Shown: positions 11,418 through 22,876 of the stretch, one piece after another
Position numbering within the stretch: the stretch's first letter is position 1
Layout of the letters: each line of letters begins with the position of its first letter
DNA from: Plantactinospora sp. KBS50
GTDB taxonomy: Bacteria; Actinomycetota; Actinomycetes; Mycobacteriales; Micromonosporaceae
Assembly: GCF_002285795.1 (NCBI RefSeq)
Contig: NZ_CP022961.1
Location: forward strand, 2,670,001-2,734,000
Direction of reading: 5' to 3'
DNA length: 64,000 nt
Program-made: the position numbers and the translations under genes
The notes under the pieces: model-generated
Database searches by the model: none
Seen by the model: the letters and a program-made list of their open reading frames with translations, nothing else
What the model was told of the DNA's origin: nothing

Positions 11418-12599
11418 ATGCGTCTACCCACGTTGCGCCGATCCCGGTCCGCGGAGCCGGGAACCGTGGTCGGCACCGCCCGCCTCGACCGCCGGACGAA
11501 GCGTCTGGTGGGGCGACTGCGGCCCGGTGACATCGCCGTGATCGACCACGTGGATCTGGACCGGGTGGCCGCCGACTCGCTGGTGGCGGTCGGCGTGTCC
11601 GCGGTGTTGAACGCCAAGCCGTCGGTGTCCGGGCGGTACCCGAACCTCGGCCCCGAGGTGCTGATCGGCGCGGGCATCCCGCTGGTCGACGACCTCGGCG
11701 AGAGCGCCTTCCAGCAGATCCACGAGGGCGACGCGGTCCGGGTGGACGGCAACACCGTGCTGGTCAACGACGAGCCGGTGGCGCACGGCATCCGCCAGGA
11801 CGCCGAGAGCGTGGCCAAGGCCATGGCCGACGCCCGGGAGGGGCTGTCGGTGCAGCTCGAGGCGTTCGCGGCGAACACCATGGACTACCTCAAGCAGGAA
11901 CGCGACCTGCTGCTGGACGGCGTGGGCGTGCCCGACGTCGACACCCACATCCGGGGCCGGCACTGCCTCATCGTGGTCCGCGGCTACGACTACAAGGCCG
12001 ACCTGGACGTGCTGCGGCCCTACATCCGGGAGTTCAAGCCGGTCCTGATCGGCGTGGACGGCGGCGCGGACGCGCTGGTCGAGGCGGGCTACACCCCCGA
12101 CATGATCATCGGGGACATGGACTCGGTCACCGACGACGTACTGCGGTGCGGCGCGGAGGTGATCGTGCACGCCTACCCGGACGGCCGGGCTCCCGGCCTG
12201 GAGCGGGTGCACTCGCTGGGCGTCAGCGCGCAGACCTTCCCGGCCGCGGCCACCAGCGAGGACCTGGCCATGCTGCTGGCCGACGGCAAGGGCGCCTCGC
12301 TGATCGTCGCGGTCGGCACCCACGCCACCCTCGTCGAGTTCCTCGACAAGGGCCGCGGCGGCATGGCGTCCACCTTCCTGACCCGGTTGAAGGTCGGCGG
12401 CAAGCTGGTCGACGCCAAGGGTGTCAGCCGGCTCTACCGGCAGAGCATCTCCGGTTCGTCGCTGCTGTTGCTCGTGCTCTCCGCCGTCGCCGCGATGGCC
12501 TCCGCGGTGGCGGTCTCCACGGTCGGCAAGGCCTATCTCGGCCTGGTTTCCGAGTGGTGGGACAATCTGGTCTTCCAGCTCGGGCAGCTCTTCTCCTGA
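11418..12599 (+). CDS. steA: cytokinetic ring protein SteA
   Basis: SteA belongs to the thiamin-pyrophosphokinase-like family. In corynebacteria it acts with SteB in cell separation at the septum. The protein shows the GVDGGADALVEAGYTPDMI and IGDMDSVTDD motifs around residues 210-235. One hydrophobic segment near residues 345-370 anchors it in the membrane. It has 393 residues. ATG 11418 is preferred to ATG 11409 by the usual N-terminus MRLPTLRRS. The steA-steB order is conserved in actinobacteria. Confidence 0.9.
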   Translation: MRLPTLRRSRSAEPGTVVGTARLDRRTKRLVGRLRPGDIAVIDHVDLDRVAADSLVAVGVSAVLNAKPSVSGRYPNLGPEVLIGAGIPLVDDLGESAFQQIHEGDAVRVDGNTVLVNDEPVAHGIRQDAESVAKAMADAREGLSVQLEAFAANTMDYLKQERDLLLDGVGVPDVDTHIRGRHCLIVVRGYDYKADLDVLRPYIREFKPVLIGVDGGADALVEAGYTPDMIIGDMDSVTDDVLRCGAEVIVHAYPDGRAPGLERVHSLGVSAQTFPAAATSEDLAMLLADGKGASLIVAVGTHATLVEFLDKGRGGMASTFLTRLKVGGKLVDAKGVSRLYRQSISGSSLLLLVLSAVAAMASAVAVSTVGKAYLGLVSEWWDNLVFQLGQLFS

Positions 12600-12623
12600 G
12601 GTCGACGATCAAGAGGCTGCGGT

Positions 12624-13562
12624 GTGATTAATTTCCGGTACCACGTGGTGTCCCTGACGGCGGTGTTCCTGGCCCTGGCCATCGGGCTGGTCGTCGGCAC
12701 AGCCGCGCTCAACGGCGAGGTCGCCGACTCGCTGAGCAACAACGTCGCGGCGCTGCGCAAGGACAACCAGCAGCTGCGGCAGAAGGTGGACAGCCTCCAG
12801 GACGAGGTGAACCGCGAGGAGGACTTCGCCCGCGACACCGCACCGATGCTGCTGACCGGGAAGCTCACCGGGCGCCGGGTGCTGCTGCTCACCCTGCCCA
12901 GCGGCCGCGACCACGTCGACGGTGTGAACGACATGCTGCGGATGGCCGGGGCCACCATCACCGGCCGGGTCGACGTGCAGGACAAGTTCGTGGACCCGAA
13001 CAACGGGGTGACGCTGCTGGAACTCGCCGCGAAGGCGGCCCGGCCGAGCATTCCGGCCAGCTCGCTGCCGGGCAACAGCGACGGGGTGGAGACCAGCAGC
13101 GCGCTGTGGGCGGCGGCGCTGCTGGACCGGCCCGGGGCGCCGGCGGTCAGCGAGGCGGACCGCCGGGCGGTGCTGTCCACGTACACGTCCGCGGGCTACC
13201 TGACGGTCAGCGACAAGCTCAGCAACCCGGCCGAGATCGTGGTGGTGGTCAGCGGCCAGCCGTACATCGACCGGGACTCGGCCAAGAAGGACTCGTCGGT
13301 GGTCACCATGGCCAACCAGTTCGACCGGGCCGGGGCCGTGGTGGTGGCCGGCAGCGGCACCAGCGCCGGCAACCTGGTCAGCGCGGTCCGGGACGACCCG
13401 GCACTGTCCAAGACCGTGTCGACGGTCGACAACGCCAACACCGTGCAGGGCCAGGTGGTGACCGCGCTCGCGGTCATCGAACAGGTCACGGTACGCAAGG
13501 CCGGGCAGTACGGCCTGGGCACCGGCGCGACCTCTCCCGTCCCGAACATCCCGGCACAGTGA
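12624..13562 (+). CDS. steB: SteB/MctB-type envelope protein (annotated elsewhere as copper transporter)
   Basis: The family was first linked to copper efflux (MctB) and later, as SteB, to septal peptidoglycan with SteA. The sequence has a short cytoplasmic start (INFRYHVVSLTA), one membrane segment (residues about 10-28), a coiled coil (about 35-60) and a larger extracytoplasmic domain, 312 residues in all. The GTG start lies 25 bases after steA, so the two are probably one transcript. Confidence 0.88.
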   Translation: MINFRYHVVSLTAVFLALAIGLVVGTAALNGEVADSLSNNVAALRKDNQQLRQKVDSLQDEVNREEDFARDTAPMLLTGKLTGRRVLLLTLPSGRDHVDGVNDMLRMAGATITGRVDVQDKFVDPNNGVTLLELAAKAARPSIPASSLPGNSDGVETSSALWAAALLDRPGAPAVSEADRRAVLSTYTSAGYLTVSDKLSNPAEIVVVVSGQPYIDRDSAKKDSSVVTMANQFDRAGAVVVAGSGTSAGNLVSAVRDDPALSKTVSTVDNANTVQGQVVTALAVIEQVTVRKAGQYGLGTGATSPVPNIPAQ

Positions 13563-13700
13563 GCGCGAGGAGTGAGCGAGCGCAGCGAGTGAGCCCCGCA
13601 GTCGCGAACAGGGATGGCACAGTGAGCGCGAGGAGTGAGCGAGCGCAGCGAGTGAGCCCCGCAGTCGCGAACAGGGATGGCACAGTGAGCGCGAGGAGCA
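13559..13700 (+). repeat. 63-bp direct repeats carrying in-frame GTG starts
   Basis: Two complete identical 63-bp copies begin at 13559 and 13622, and a third broken copy begins at 13685. Each starts with GTGAGCGCGAGGAG, contains GAGCGAGCGCAGCGAGTGAG and ends with AACAGGGATGGCACA. Because the unit is 21 codons, all copies are in one frame, and each ends with AGGGAT as a ribosome-binding site for the next GTG. Similar sequences are, to my knowledge, scattered in Micromonosporaceae genomes. Confidence 0.9.
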
Positions 13701-14563
13701 GGGGCGGCCGGTTGCTGGCCGCCGGCGCCGGCGCGGTGACGGCCCGCTGGGTGCTGCGCGCGATCGGCGGTTCCCGGTACGCCGGCCCGCTGCGCCGGAC
13801 CAACTTCCACGGCCGGCAGGTGACGCTGGCCGCCGGGCCGGCGCTGGCCACCGGCGCCGCGCTGGCCGCCGCCGCGGGTTCCCCGAGCGTGCCGGCGGCC
13901 TCCGCCGCGCTGGTCGCGGGCCTCGGGTCGGGCGCGGTCGGGCTGTACGACGACGTGGTGGGCGCCCGGCCGGAGCAGAAGGCGGACAAGGGGTTCGCCG
14001 GGCACCTGCGGGCGCTGTCCGAGGGCCGGGTCAGCAGCGGCCTGGTCAAGATCGCCGGGGTGGGCGCCGCCGGCCTGGCCGCCGCCGCGCTGCTGGCGGC
14101 CGACCCGACGGTACGCCGCCATCCGCGGCGCACCGGTGGCGCGCTGGCTCGCGGCGTGGACGTGCTGCTCGGGGCCGGCGTGGTGGCCGGCACCGCCAAC
14201 CTGATCAACCTGCTGGACCTGCGTCCCGGCCGGGCCGCCAAGGCGGCGCTGCTGGTGGGCGCGCCGCTGGCCACCGGCCCGGCGGGCGGGCTGGTGGCCG
14301 GGCCGCTCGGCGCGACCGCCGCGGTGCTGCCGGCCGACCTCGACGAGCGGGTGATGCTCGGCGACAGCGGCGCCAATGCCCTGGGCGCGCTGCTCGGGGT
14401 GGCCCTGGCGGCGCGTACCGGCCCGCGCGGCCGGGCCGGCATCCTGGCCGCGCTGGTGGCGCTCACCGCCGCCAGCGAGCGGGTCAGCTTCACCCGGGTG
14501 ATCCAGTCCACCCCGGTGCTGCGCGAGTTGGACGCGCTCGGGCGGCTGCCCACCGAACCGTGA
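13685..14563 (+). CDS. MraY/WecA-like glycosyl-1-phosphate transferase
   Basis: This is a polytopic membrane enzyme family that moves a sugar-1-phosphate from a nucleotide sugar to a polyprenyl phosphate. Motifs seen are GLYDDVVG (Mg-binding aspartates), ANLINLLDLRPGRA and the GDSGANALGALLG loop. The length from the third GTG is 292 residues; in-frame GTGs at 13622 and 13559 add 21 or 42 residues of repeat-encoded sequence. GTG 13685 is chosen because homology begins there. The stop overlaps murJ, so both are translated from one message. It may feed an envelope glycan together with the next genes. Confidence 0.75.
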   Translation: MSARSRGGRLLAAGAGAVTARWVLRAIGGSRYAGPLRRTNFHGRQVTLAAGPALATGAALAAAAGSPSVPAASAALVAGLGSGAVGLYDDVVGARPEQKADKGFAGHLRALSEGRVSSGLVKIAGVGAAGLAAAALLAADPTVRRHPRRTGGALARGVDVLLGAGVVAGTANLINLLDLRPGRAAKAALLVGAPLATGPAGGLVAGPLGATAAVLPADLDERVMLGDSGANALGALLGVALAARTGPRGRAGILAALVALTAASERVSFTRVIQSTPVLRELDALGRLPTEP

Positions 14564-16203
14564 GCGGCGGTTCGCCGCCGACCGGCACCGGAGCGCCCCG
14601 CCTCGGCGGCCGGATCGCCGGGGCGGCCACGCTGATCGCCGTGCTCACCGTGGGCAGCCGGCTGGCCGGGTTCGGCCGGACCGCGGTGTTCCAGTCGGTG
14701 ATCGGCGGCACCGACCTGGGCGCCATGTACGTGGTGTCGAACACCGTCCCCAACATCATTTTCGAGATCGTCGCGGGTGGGGCGCTGGCCAGTCTGGTCG
14801 TACCGCTGCTGGCCGGCGCGGTCGAGGCGGGCGACCGGCGTAGCGTGGCCGCGACCACCGGCACGCTGCTGACCTGGACCCTGGGTCTGCTGCTGCCGCT
14901 CGCGGTGCTGGTGGCGGTGTTCGCCCACCCGATCACCGCGGTGCTGGCCGCCGACCGGCCGGCCGAGCAGGTCGACTCGGCCGCCCGCATGCTGCGGCTG
15001 TTCGCCCCGCAACTGCCGCTGTACGGGGTGGGGATCGTGCTGACCGGCGTGTTGCAGGCGCACCGCCGGTTCGCCTGGCCGGTGCTGGCCCCGCTGCTGT
15101 CCAGCGTCACGGTGATCGGCGCGTACACGATGTTCGCGGTGGTGGTGCGCCCGGGCGCGGACATCGCGGCGGCCGGCCGCACCGGCGAGCTGATCCTCGC
15201 GGTCGGCACCACGGCCGGCGTACTGGTGCTGTCGCTGTGCCTGCTCGTGCCGCTGCGGTCGCTGCGGCTGCGGATCCGGCCGGGGCTGCGGTTCGGTGGC
15301 GCCGCCCGGTCCGCGGTGGGTCCGCTCGCGCTCGCCGGTGGACTCACCGTCGGGGCGCAGCAGGTCGCGCTGGCCGTCACGATCACCCGGCTGTCCGCCG
15401 GCCCGACCAACGCGCCGGCGCTGTTCAACCTGGCCCAGACGATGTACCTGCTGCCCTGGTCGGTGCTGGCGGTGCCGCTGGCGGTGGCGGCGTACCCGGC
15501 GCTGGCCGCCGCGCACGTCGGCGGGGACGTGCGCGGCTACCGGGACACCCTGGCCCCGACGGCCCGGCGGGTGCTGCTGTTCAGTTGCCTGGGCGCGGCG
15601 GTGCTGGCCGGCACGGCCGCGCCGGTGGCCCGGTTCTTCGGCTATCCGGGCGCCCCGGCCGCGCTGGCCATCGCCGGGTTCGCCCCGGGACTGCTCGGGT
15701 ACGGACTGTTCGCCGTGCTCAGCCGCGCCATGTACGCTCGCGGCGGCGCGCGGCCGGCCACGGTGGCGATCGTCGCCGGCTGGGCGGTCGCCCTGCTGGC
15801 CACGCTGCTGCTGTCGGCGCTGTTCCCGGTCGGGTACCGGGTCTTCGCGGTCGGCTGCGCCAACTCGATCGGGATGCTGGTGATGGGCGGGTTGCTGGTC
15901 CTCGCGGTGGTCCGGGCCGCCGGTGCGGACGCGCTGCGCGGTCTGCGCCGTACCGCGCTGGTCGGCCTCCTCGCCGGGGCGGTGGCCGCGGCCGGCGGCG
16001 CGCTGAGCGCGTACGCGCTGGCCCGCGCGATGGCGGGCACCCCGGCGAAACCGGCCGCCGTCGTTGCGGGCATGCTGACCGGTGTCGTCACGGGGGTGAT
16101 GTTCTTCGCCGCCGCCTACCCGCTGGACCGGCAGGACGTCCGGCTCCTGGCGCGCAACCTCCGGCGACGGCTGCCTGGCGCGGCACGGCGGACGGAGGGG
16201 TGA
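14560..16203 (+). CDS. murJ: MurJ-type lipid II flippase
   Basis: MurJ belongs to the MVF branch of the MATE/PST superfamily and moves lipid-linked precursors across the membrane. The 547-residue protein has about 14 predicted membrane segments and the MurJ start pattern (AGFGRTAVFQSVIGG, then VSNTVPNIIFEIVAGGAL). It has no C-terminal pseudokinase domain. Actinobacteria often have another murJ near the origin, so this copy may handle a different lipid-linked sugar; that is inference. The GTG overlaps the upstream stop. Confidence 0.88.
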   Translation: MSGGSPPTGTGAPRLGGRIAGAATLIAVLTVGSRLAGFGRTAVFQSVIGGTDLGAMYVVSNTVPNIIFEIVAGGALASLVVPLLAGAVEAGDRRSVAATTGTLLTWTLGLLLPLAVLVAVFAHPITAVLAADRPAEQVDSAARMLRLFAPQLPLYGVGIVLTGVLQAHRRFAWPVLAPLLSSVTVIGAYTMFAVVVRPGADIAAAGRTGELILAVGTTAGVLVLSLCLLVPLRSLRLRIRPGLRFGGAARSAVGPLALAGGLTVGAQQVALAVTITRLSAGPTNAPALFNLAQTMYLLPWSVLAVPLAVAAYPALAAAHVGGDVRGYRDTLAPTARRVLLFSCLGAAVLAGTAAPVARFFGYPGAPAALAIAGFAPGLLGYGLFAVLSRAMYARGGARPATVAIVAGWAVALLATLLLSALFPVGYRVFAVGCANSIGMLVMGGLLVLAVVRAAGADALRGLRRTALVGLLAGAVAAAGGALSAYALARAMAGTPAKPAAVVAGMLTGVVTGVMFFAAAYPLDRQDVRLLARNLRRRLPGAARRTEG

Positions 16204-16207
16204 GCCG

Positions 16208-17356
16208 ATGAACACGATGCCGAACCCGGGCTGGCCCGGCCGGGTCGCCCTGGTGCTCGCCTCCGCCACCGGCGGGGTGGGTCAGCACGTGGCCTCGCTG
16301 GCCCGCGGCCTGGTCGGCGCCGGCACCCAGGTCACGGTCTGCGGCCCGGCCGCCACCCAGGAGCAGTTCGACTTCACCGGCGCGGGCGCCGACTTCGCGG
16401 CCGTGGAGATCCCGGCCAACCCCACCCCGGCCGACGTGGCGGCCGTGGCCGCGCTGCGGCGCGGGCTGGGCGGGGTGCACCTGGTGCACGCGCACGGGCT
16501 GCGGGCCGGGCTGGTGGCCAGCCTCGCCCGGCCGCCGGTGCCGCTCGTGGTGACCTGGCACAACGCGATCCTCGCCGGGGGACTGCGCGGGCGGATCTCC
16601 CGGCTGGCGGAGCGGATCGTGGCCCGGCGCTGCGACGTGGCGCTCGGCGCCTCCGCGGACCTGGTCGCCCGGGCCGCCGCGGCCGGCGCCCGGGACGCCC
16701 GCCCCGGTCCCGTCGCGGCACCCGAGTCCGCGGCGCCGCGGCGCAGCCGGGCCGCGGTCCGGGCCGAGTTCGCGGTGGCCCCCGACCAGCCGCTGATCGT
16801 CTCCGTCGGCCGGCTGCACCCGCAGAAGCGGCACGACCTGCTGGTGGCCGCGGCCGCGCGGTGGCGGGACCTGTCCCCGCGGCCGGTGGTGGTGATCGCC
16901 GGCAGCGGTCCCAGCTACCTGCAACTGGCCGCGCAGATCTCCGCGGTGCGCGCCCCGGTGAGCCTGCTCGGCCACCGCACCGACGTGTCGGACCTGCTGA
17001 CCGGGGCCGACCTGGCCGTGGTGGCCAGCGACTGGGAGGCCCGGCAACTGTTCGCGCAGGAGGCGCTGCGGGCCGGCGTACCGCTGGTGGCCACGGCCGT
17101 GGGCGGGGTGCCGGACCTGGTGGGCGACGCCGCGGTGCTGGTGCCGGCCGGCGACGCCGACGCGCTGGACCAGGCGGTGCGGCAACTGCTGGCCGACCCG
17201 GCACGCCGCGCCGAACTGGCCCGCGGCGGGCCGGCCCGCGCCGCCACCTGGCCCACCGAGGCCGACGTGGTGGCCGAACTCGGCCGGATCTACGCCGAGC
17301 TGGCGCCCGCGGCCCGGCCCGGCGAGTCGTCGCAGCCCAGCCGGGGGCGGGCATGA
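16208..17356 (+). CDS. glycosyltransferase family 4 (GT-B fold)
   Basis: This is a cytoplasmic glycosyltransferase that probably decorates a lipid-linked sugar made by the neighbours. The N-terminal half has the GGVGQHVASLARGL loop near residue 20. The C-terminal half has SVGRLHPQKRHDLLV and the E-x7-E region QEALRAGVPLVATAVGGVPDLV (cut here to the key part QEALRAG...GGVPD). The length is 382 residues. It begins 5 bases after murJ and ends in an ATGA overlap with the next gene. Donor and acceptor cannot be told from the sequence. Confidence 0.85.
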   Translation: MNTMPNPGWPGRVALVLASATGGVGQHVASLARGLVGAGTQVTVCGPAATQEQFDFTGAGADFAAVEIPANPTPADVAAVAALRRGLGGVHLVHAHGLRAGLVASLARPPVPLVVTWHNAILAGGLRGRISRLAERIVARRCDVALGASADLVARAAAAGARDARPGPVAAPESAAPRRSRAAVRAEFAVAPDQPLIVSVGRLHPQKRHDLLVAAAARWRDLSPRPVVVIAGSGPSYLQLAAQISAVRAPVSLLGHRTDVSDLLTGADLAVVASDWEARQLFAQEALRAGVPLVATAVGGVPDLVGDAAVLVPAGDADALDQAVRQLLADPARRAELARGGPARAATWPTEADVVAELGRIYAELAPAARPGESSQPSRGRA

Positions 17357-19515
17357 GGAGCCGGAGCTTCGTTCCGACCCTGCTCACCCTGCTGGTCGTG
17401 GCGCTCGGCGCGGCCGGGTTGCTGATCCGCCCGGCGGTGGGCGCGCCGCCGGACACCGTGGACTACGTGCTGCTGGTGGGGGTGCCGGGGCTGCGCTGGG
17501 AGGACGTCTCCCCGGAGACCACCCCGACGCTGTGGCGGATGGCCGGACGCGGCTCCATCGGGTCCCTGTCGGTGCGCTCGGCGCACGAGCCCACCTGCCC
17601 GACGGATGGCTGGTTGACCCTGGGCGCCGGCAACTACGCCGGGTGGAGCGGCGACCGCGGGAAGTCCGGCTGCCCGACCTCCGACCCGGTGGTCGAGCGG
17701 CCGGACCGGATCGGCGCGAACCTGCCCGACCAGCGGGCCACCGTGCTGTACAACAGCGACCACCAGCCCTGGGGGGCGGTGCCGGGCGCGCTGCCCGAGT
17801 CGGTCCGCTGCACCGTGGCGGTGGGGCCGGGGGCGGCGGTGGCCGCCGCGCGACCGTTCGGCCGGGTCGACCGGTACGAGCCGGCGCTGCCGGCCGACCC
17901 GCGGGAACTGCTCGCCTCCTGCGTCCTGAGCGTGCTGGACCTGGGCAGCATCGGCAGCGAGGACCCGGCGGTGCGGGCCGCCGCGGCCCGGCGCGCCGAC
18001 ACGGCCCTGGCCCGGGTGCTGGCCGCCCGGCCGGACAAGTCGCTGGTGCTGGTCGCCGGGGTGTCGGACACCGGGGAGGCCAGCCGGCTGCACGTGGCGG
18101 TGGCCGACGGGCCCGGCTGGGAGGGCGGCTGGTTGACCTCGCCCAGCACCGCCCGGGACGGCTACCTCCAGCTCATCGACCTGGCCCCGACCGCGCTCAC
18201 CGCGCTGGGCCGGCCGCTGCCGGAGCGGCTGTTCCGCGGCCAGGCCGCCACGATGGTGCCGGACCGGCCGGCGGACCTGTCGGCGGCGATCAGCCGACCC
18301 GCGGACGCCGACGAGGAGGCCGGCGCCCAACGCCGGGTCGCCGCCTGGTTCTTCGGGCTGCTGGCCCTGGCCAACTGCGTGCTCGCGGTGGCCATGGTGC
18401 CGCTGCTGCGCCGCGCCCGCCGGGAGGCCGGCCCCGGTTCGCCGCCGCCGGCGCCCCGCTGGCTGGTGACCGCCACCGAGGTGCTGCTGGTGGCCGCCGC
18501 GCTGGCCATCCCGGCGGCGCTGATCGCCGACGCCGTGCCGTGGTGGCGGACCGGGCATCCCGGCCCGGCGTTCGCGGCCGTGACGCTTGTCGTGCTGGGG
18601 CTGATGACCGCGGCGGTGCGGTTCGCCCGCTGGTACGGCCGGACGCTCGGGCCGCTGGGCATGGTGGTCGGCTTCACCGCCGTGATCGTCGGGGCGGACG
18701 TGCTGACCGGCGCCCGGTTGCAGCTCAACGGGGTGACCGGCTATTCGGCGTTGGCCGGTGGCCGGTACGCGGGGCTGGGAACCGTCGGGCTGGGCGTCCT
18801 CACCGCCGGGATCCTGCTGTCCGCCGGATGCCTGGCGCAGCAGGTCCACCGCGGCTGGCGGCCGGTGGTGATGGTCTGCGTCGGCGGCATCGGCGTGGTG
18901 GCGGTGGGCAGCCCGTACCTGGGCGCCGACCCGGTCGGCGCGGTGGCGCTGACCGCCGGGGTCAGCATCGCCGCGGCCGTGAGCACCGGCGGCTGGTTGA
19001 CCCTCGGGCGGGTGGCCTGGGCCACCATCGCGGGGCTGGCGGTGACCGCCACGTTCGCCCTGATCGACGTACGCCGGCCGGCGGGGGAGCGCGGCGGCCT
19101 GGGCCGCTTCCTGGACGCCCTCGGCGACGGCACCGGCGGGATGACCATCCACCGCTCCGGTGCGGCCAGCCTGGCCGCGCTGACCGGCAGCCCGCTCACG
19201 GCGTTGGCCCTGGTCGGCGCGGCGGTGATCTGGCTGGCCCTGCTCCAGCCGTGGGGCGGGCTGAAGCGGCTGTTCGGGATCTACCCGGCCGTCCGCGCGG
19301 GCATGGTGGGCATTCCGGTGGCGGCGCTGATCGCCGGCGTGCTGGGCGGGTCGGCGCTGAACGTGGCCGGCGCCGCCGCGGCGGTGACCGTGCCGCTGGC
19401 CGCGCTGTCCGCGCTGCGGGTGCTGGGCCACGCCGCGGACCGCACGGCGGTCGTCGGCGACCCCGAGGACGACGCCGGCCCGGTCGGCCGGCCGCTGGCC
19501 GCCGGCTCCGTTTAG
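17353..19515 (+). CDS. membrane protein with alkaline-phosphatase-like N-terminal domain
   Basis: The protein has 720 residues. An N-terminal membrane anchor or signal (residues 7-27) precedes an extracytoplasmic domain of about 300 residues. That domain resembles the alkaline-phosphatase/sulfatase fold (YVLLVGVPGLRWEDVSPETT at its start, DLAPTALTALGRP at its end). About ten hydrophobic segments follow. It could transfer phospho-groups onto an envelope polymer, but the metal-binding residues are not clear to me. It ends the envelope gene run by an ATGA overlap with the glycosyltransferase. Confidence 0.7.
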   Translation: MRSRSFVPTLLTLLVVALGAAGLLIRPAVGAPPDTVDYVLLVGVPGLRWEDVSPETTPTLWRMAGRGSIGSLSVRSAHEPTCPTDGWLTLGAGNYAGWSGDRGKSGCPTSDPVVERPDRIGANLPDQRATVLYNSDHQPWGAVPGALPESVRCTVAVGPGAAVAAARPFGRVDRYEPALPADPRELLASCVLSVLDLGSIGSEDPAVRAAAARRADTALARVLAARPDKSLVLVAGVSDTGEASRLHVAVADGPGWEGGWLTSPSTARDGYLQLIDLAPTALTALGRPLPERLFRGQAATMVPDRPADLSAAISRPADADEEAGAQRRVAAWFFGLLALANCVLAVAMVPLLRRARREAGPGSPPPAPRWLVTATEVLLVAAALAIPAALIADAVPWWRTGHPGPAFAAVTLVVLGLMTAAVRFARWYGRTLGPLGMVVGFTAVIVGADVLTGARLQLNGVTGYSALAGGRYAGLGTVGLGVLTAGILLSAGCLAQQVHRGWRPVVMVCVGGIGVVAVGSPYLGADPVGAVALTAGVSIAAAVSTGGWLTLGRVAWATIAGLAVTATFALIDVRRPAGERGGLGRFLDALGDGTGGMTIHRSGAASLAALTGSPLTALALVGAAVIWLALLQPWGGLKRLFGIYPAVRAGMVGIPVAALIAGVLGGSALNVAGAAAAVTVPLAALSALRVLGHAADRTAVVGDPEDDAGPVGRPLAAGSV

Positions 19516-19534
19516 GGCCTGTTTCATAGGAACT

Positions 19535-19550
19535 GGCCGGGTTTCCGGCC
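19535..19550 (+). terminator. short terminator hairpin
   Basis: A perfect GGCCGG / CCGGCC stem with a GTTT loop lies 20 bases after the envelope run. It has no T-run. Confidence 0.5.
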
Positions 19551-19555
19551 GCCTT

Positions 19556-19599
19556 GGATGCGGGTACGGCCGGCTCCGGATGCGGGTACGGCCGGCTCC
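19556..19599 (+). repeat. two tandem 22-bp repeats
   Basis: GGATGCGGGTACGGCCGGCTCC occurs twice in tandem between the terminator and pyrG. The rest of the 255-base gap shows no gene. The repeat may be part of the pyrG leader; nothing more can be said. Confidence 0.85.
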
Positions 19600-19721
19600 G
19601 GCGGCCCCGGACCGGGTGCCGCCGGCCAGTCCGCCCGCCCCGGGGCGGAGGTGTTACCGTGGAATCCCGTGGATCGCGTGATCATTTCGGCCACCCCGGC
19701 CGGCCAGGTACTGCCAGGTGA

Positions 19722-22054
<2,333 letters not shown>

Positions 22055-22166
22055 TTGGCGGACGTGCCGCGACCGATCGGCGGCGGACGTGGTGCCGGTC
22101 CGGGCCCCGTTTCGTCGCGATCGTCACCGGCGGTGACCTCGCCGACCGCGACAAGCCCTTGAACGG

Positions 22167-22204
22167 CCATGCCGGAGAGTCATGGGGATGACTCTCCGGC
22201 ATGG
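22167..22204. terminator. strong bidirectional terminator
   Basis: A perfect 17-bp stem (CCATGCCGGAGAGTCAT and its complement) with a GGGG loop lies between the convergent Nudix and TM2 genes. Confidence 0.85.
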
Positions 22205-22282
22205 TCGCGAAAGGGTGCGGTCGATCCCGGCCCGGTGTCCGCGGATCGCCGTCGGCGCCCGGTCCGTCCGGTTCCGGCCCGG

Positions 22283-22603
22283 CTAGTCGGCCAGCGGTCG
22301 TCCCTGGCCGTCGACGCCGCCGTTGACGAGGATCAGGATCCCGTCGATGAATCCCCAGAGGTAGCCGAGTCCGCAGGTGCAAAAGCTCACCACGAGCTGA
22401 AGGACACCGGTCTTGGTGTCGCCCATGTAGAACCGGCCAGCACCGAAGCCGCCGAGCAGGATGCCGAGGATGCCGGCGACGACCTTGCTCTTGTCCGAGA
22501 CACCCATCGGGTGCTGGTAGCCCGCCTGCTGCGGATAGCCCGCCTGCTGCGGGTAGCCGGGCTGTTGCGGATAGCCGGGCTGTTGTTGGTACGGATCTGT
22601 CAT
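22283..22603 (-). CDS. TM2-domain membrane protein
   Basis: This small protein of 106 residues has unknown function. The N-terminus is a PGYPQQ repeat tail (about residues 5-32). It is followed by a TM2 domain: two membrane segments (VVAGILGILLGGFG and a second from GVLQLVVSF) joined by the conserved GRFYMGDTKTG turn, then GLGYLWGFIDGI. The ATG at 22603 starts the conserved MTDPYQQQ; no clear ribosome-binding site is visible. It stands alone on the minus strand. Confidence 0.85.
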   Translation of the reverse strand: MTDPYQQQPGYPQQPGYPQQAGYPQQAGYQHPMGVSDKSKVVAGILGILLGGFGAGRFYMGDTKTGVLQLVVSFCTCGLGYLWGFIDGILILVNGGVDGQGRPLAD

Positions 22604-22876
22604 GAGGGCAGAGAGTAGATGATCTAACGCACGGTGACGTCCCCCAGGGGGCGCCGACAATGAACCCTTCCGTCGCACAATTCCGCCGGGAAGGCGCCGC
22701 GCCGGGCACCTGACACATCGTCAGGGCAGGCGATCACTCCCTGTCACAATGCAGGCTGCCGCGCCCGGCGCCCGGTCCTAGACTGACCGCCTGCGGGTGT
22801 GGCGGATGGTGGCGGCAACGGAGCCGTCGCGCGCCGAGCGGCCGGAGCGGGTGTCCGGCAGGAGGGTGTCAGCATC

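Noticed and set aside
13486-16269. 927-residue minus-strand frame
   Set aside because: It spans several well-supported + strand genes and is made of low-complexity Arg/Gly/Ala residues.
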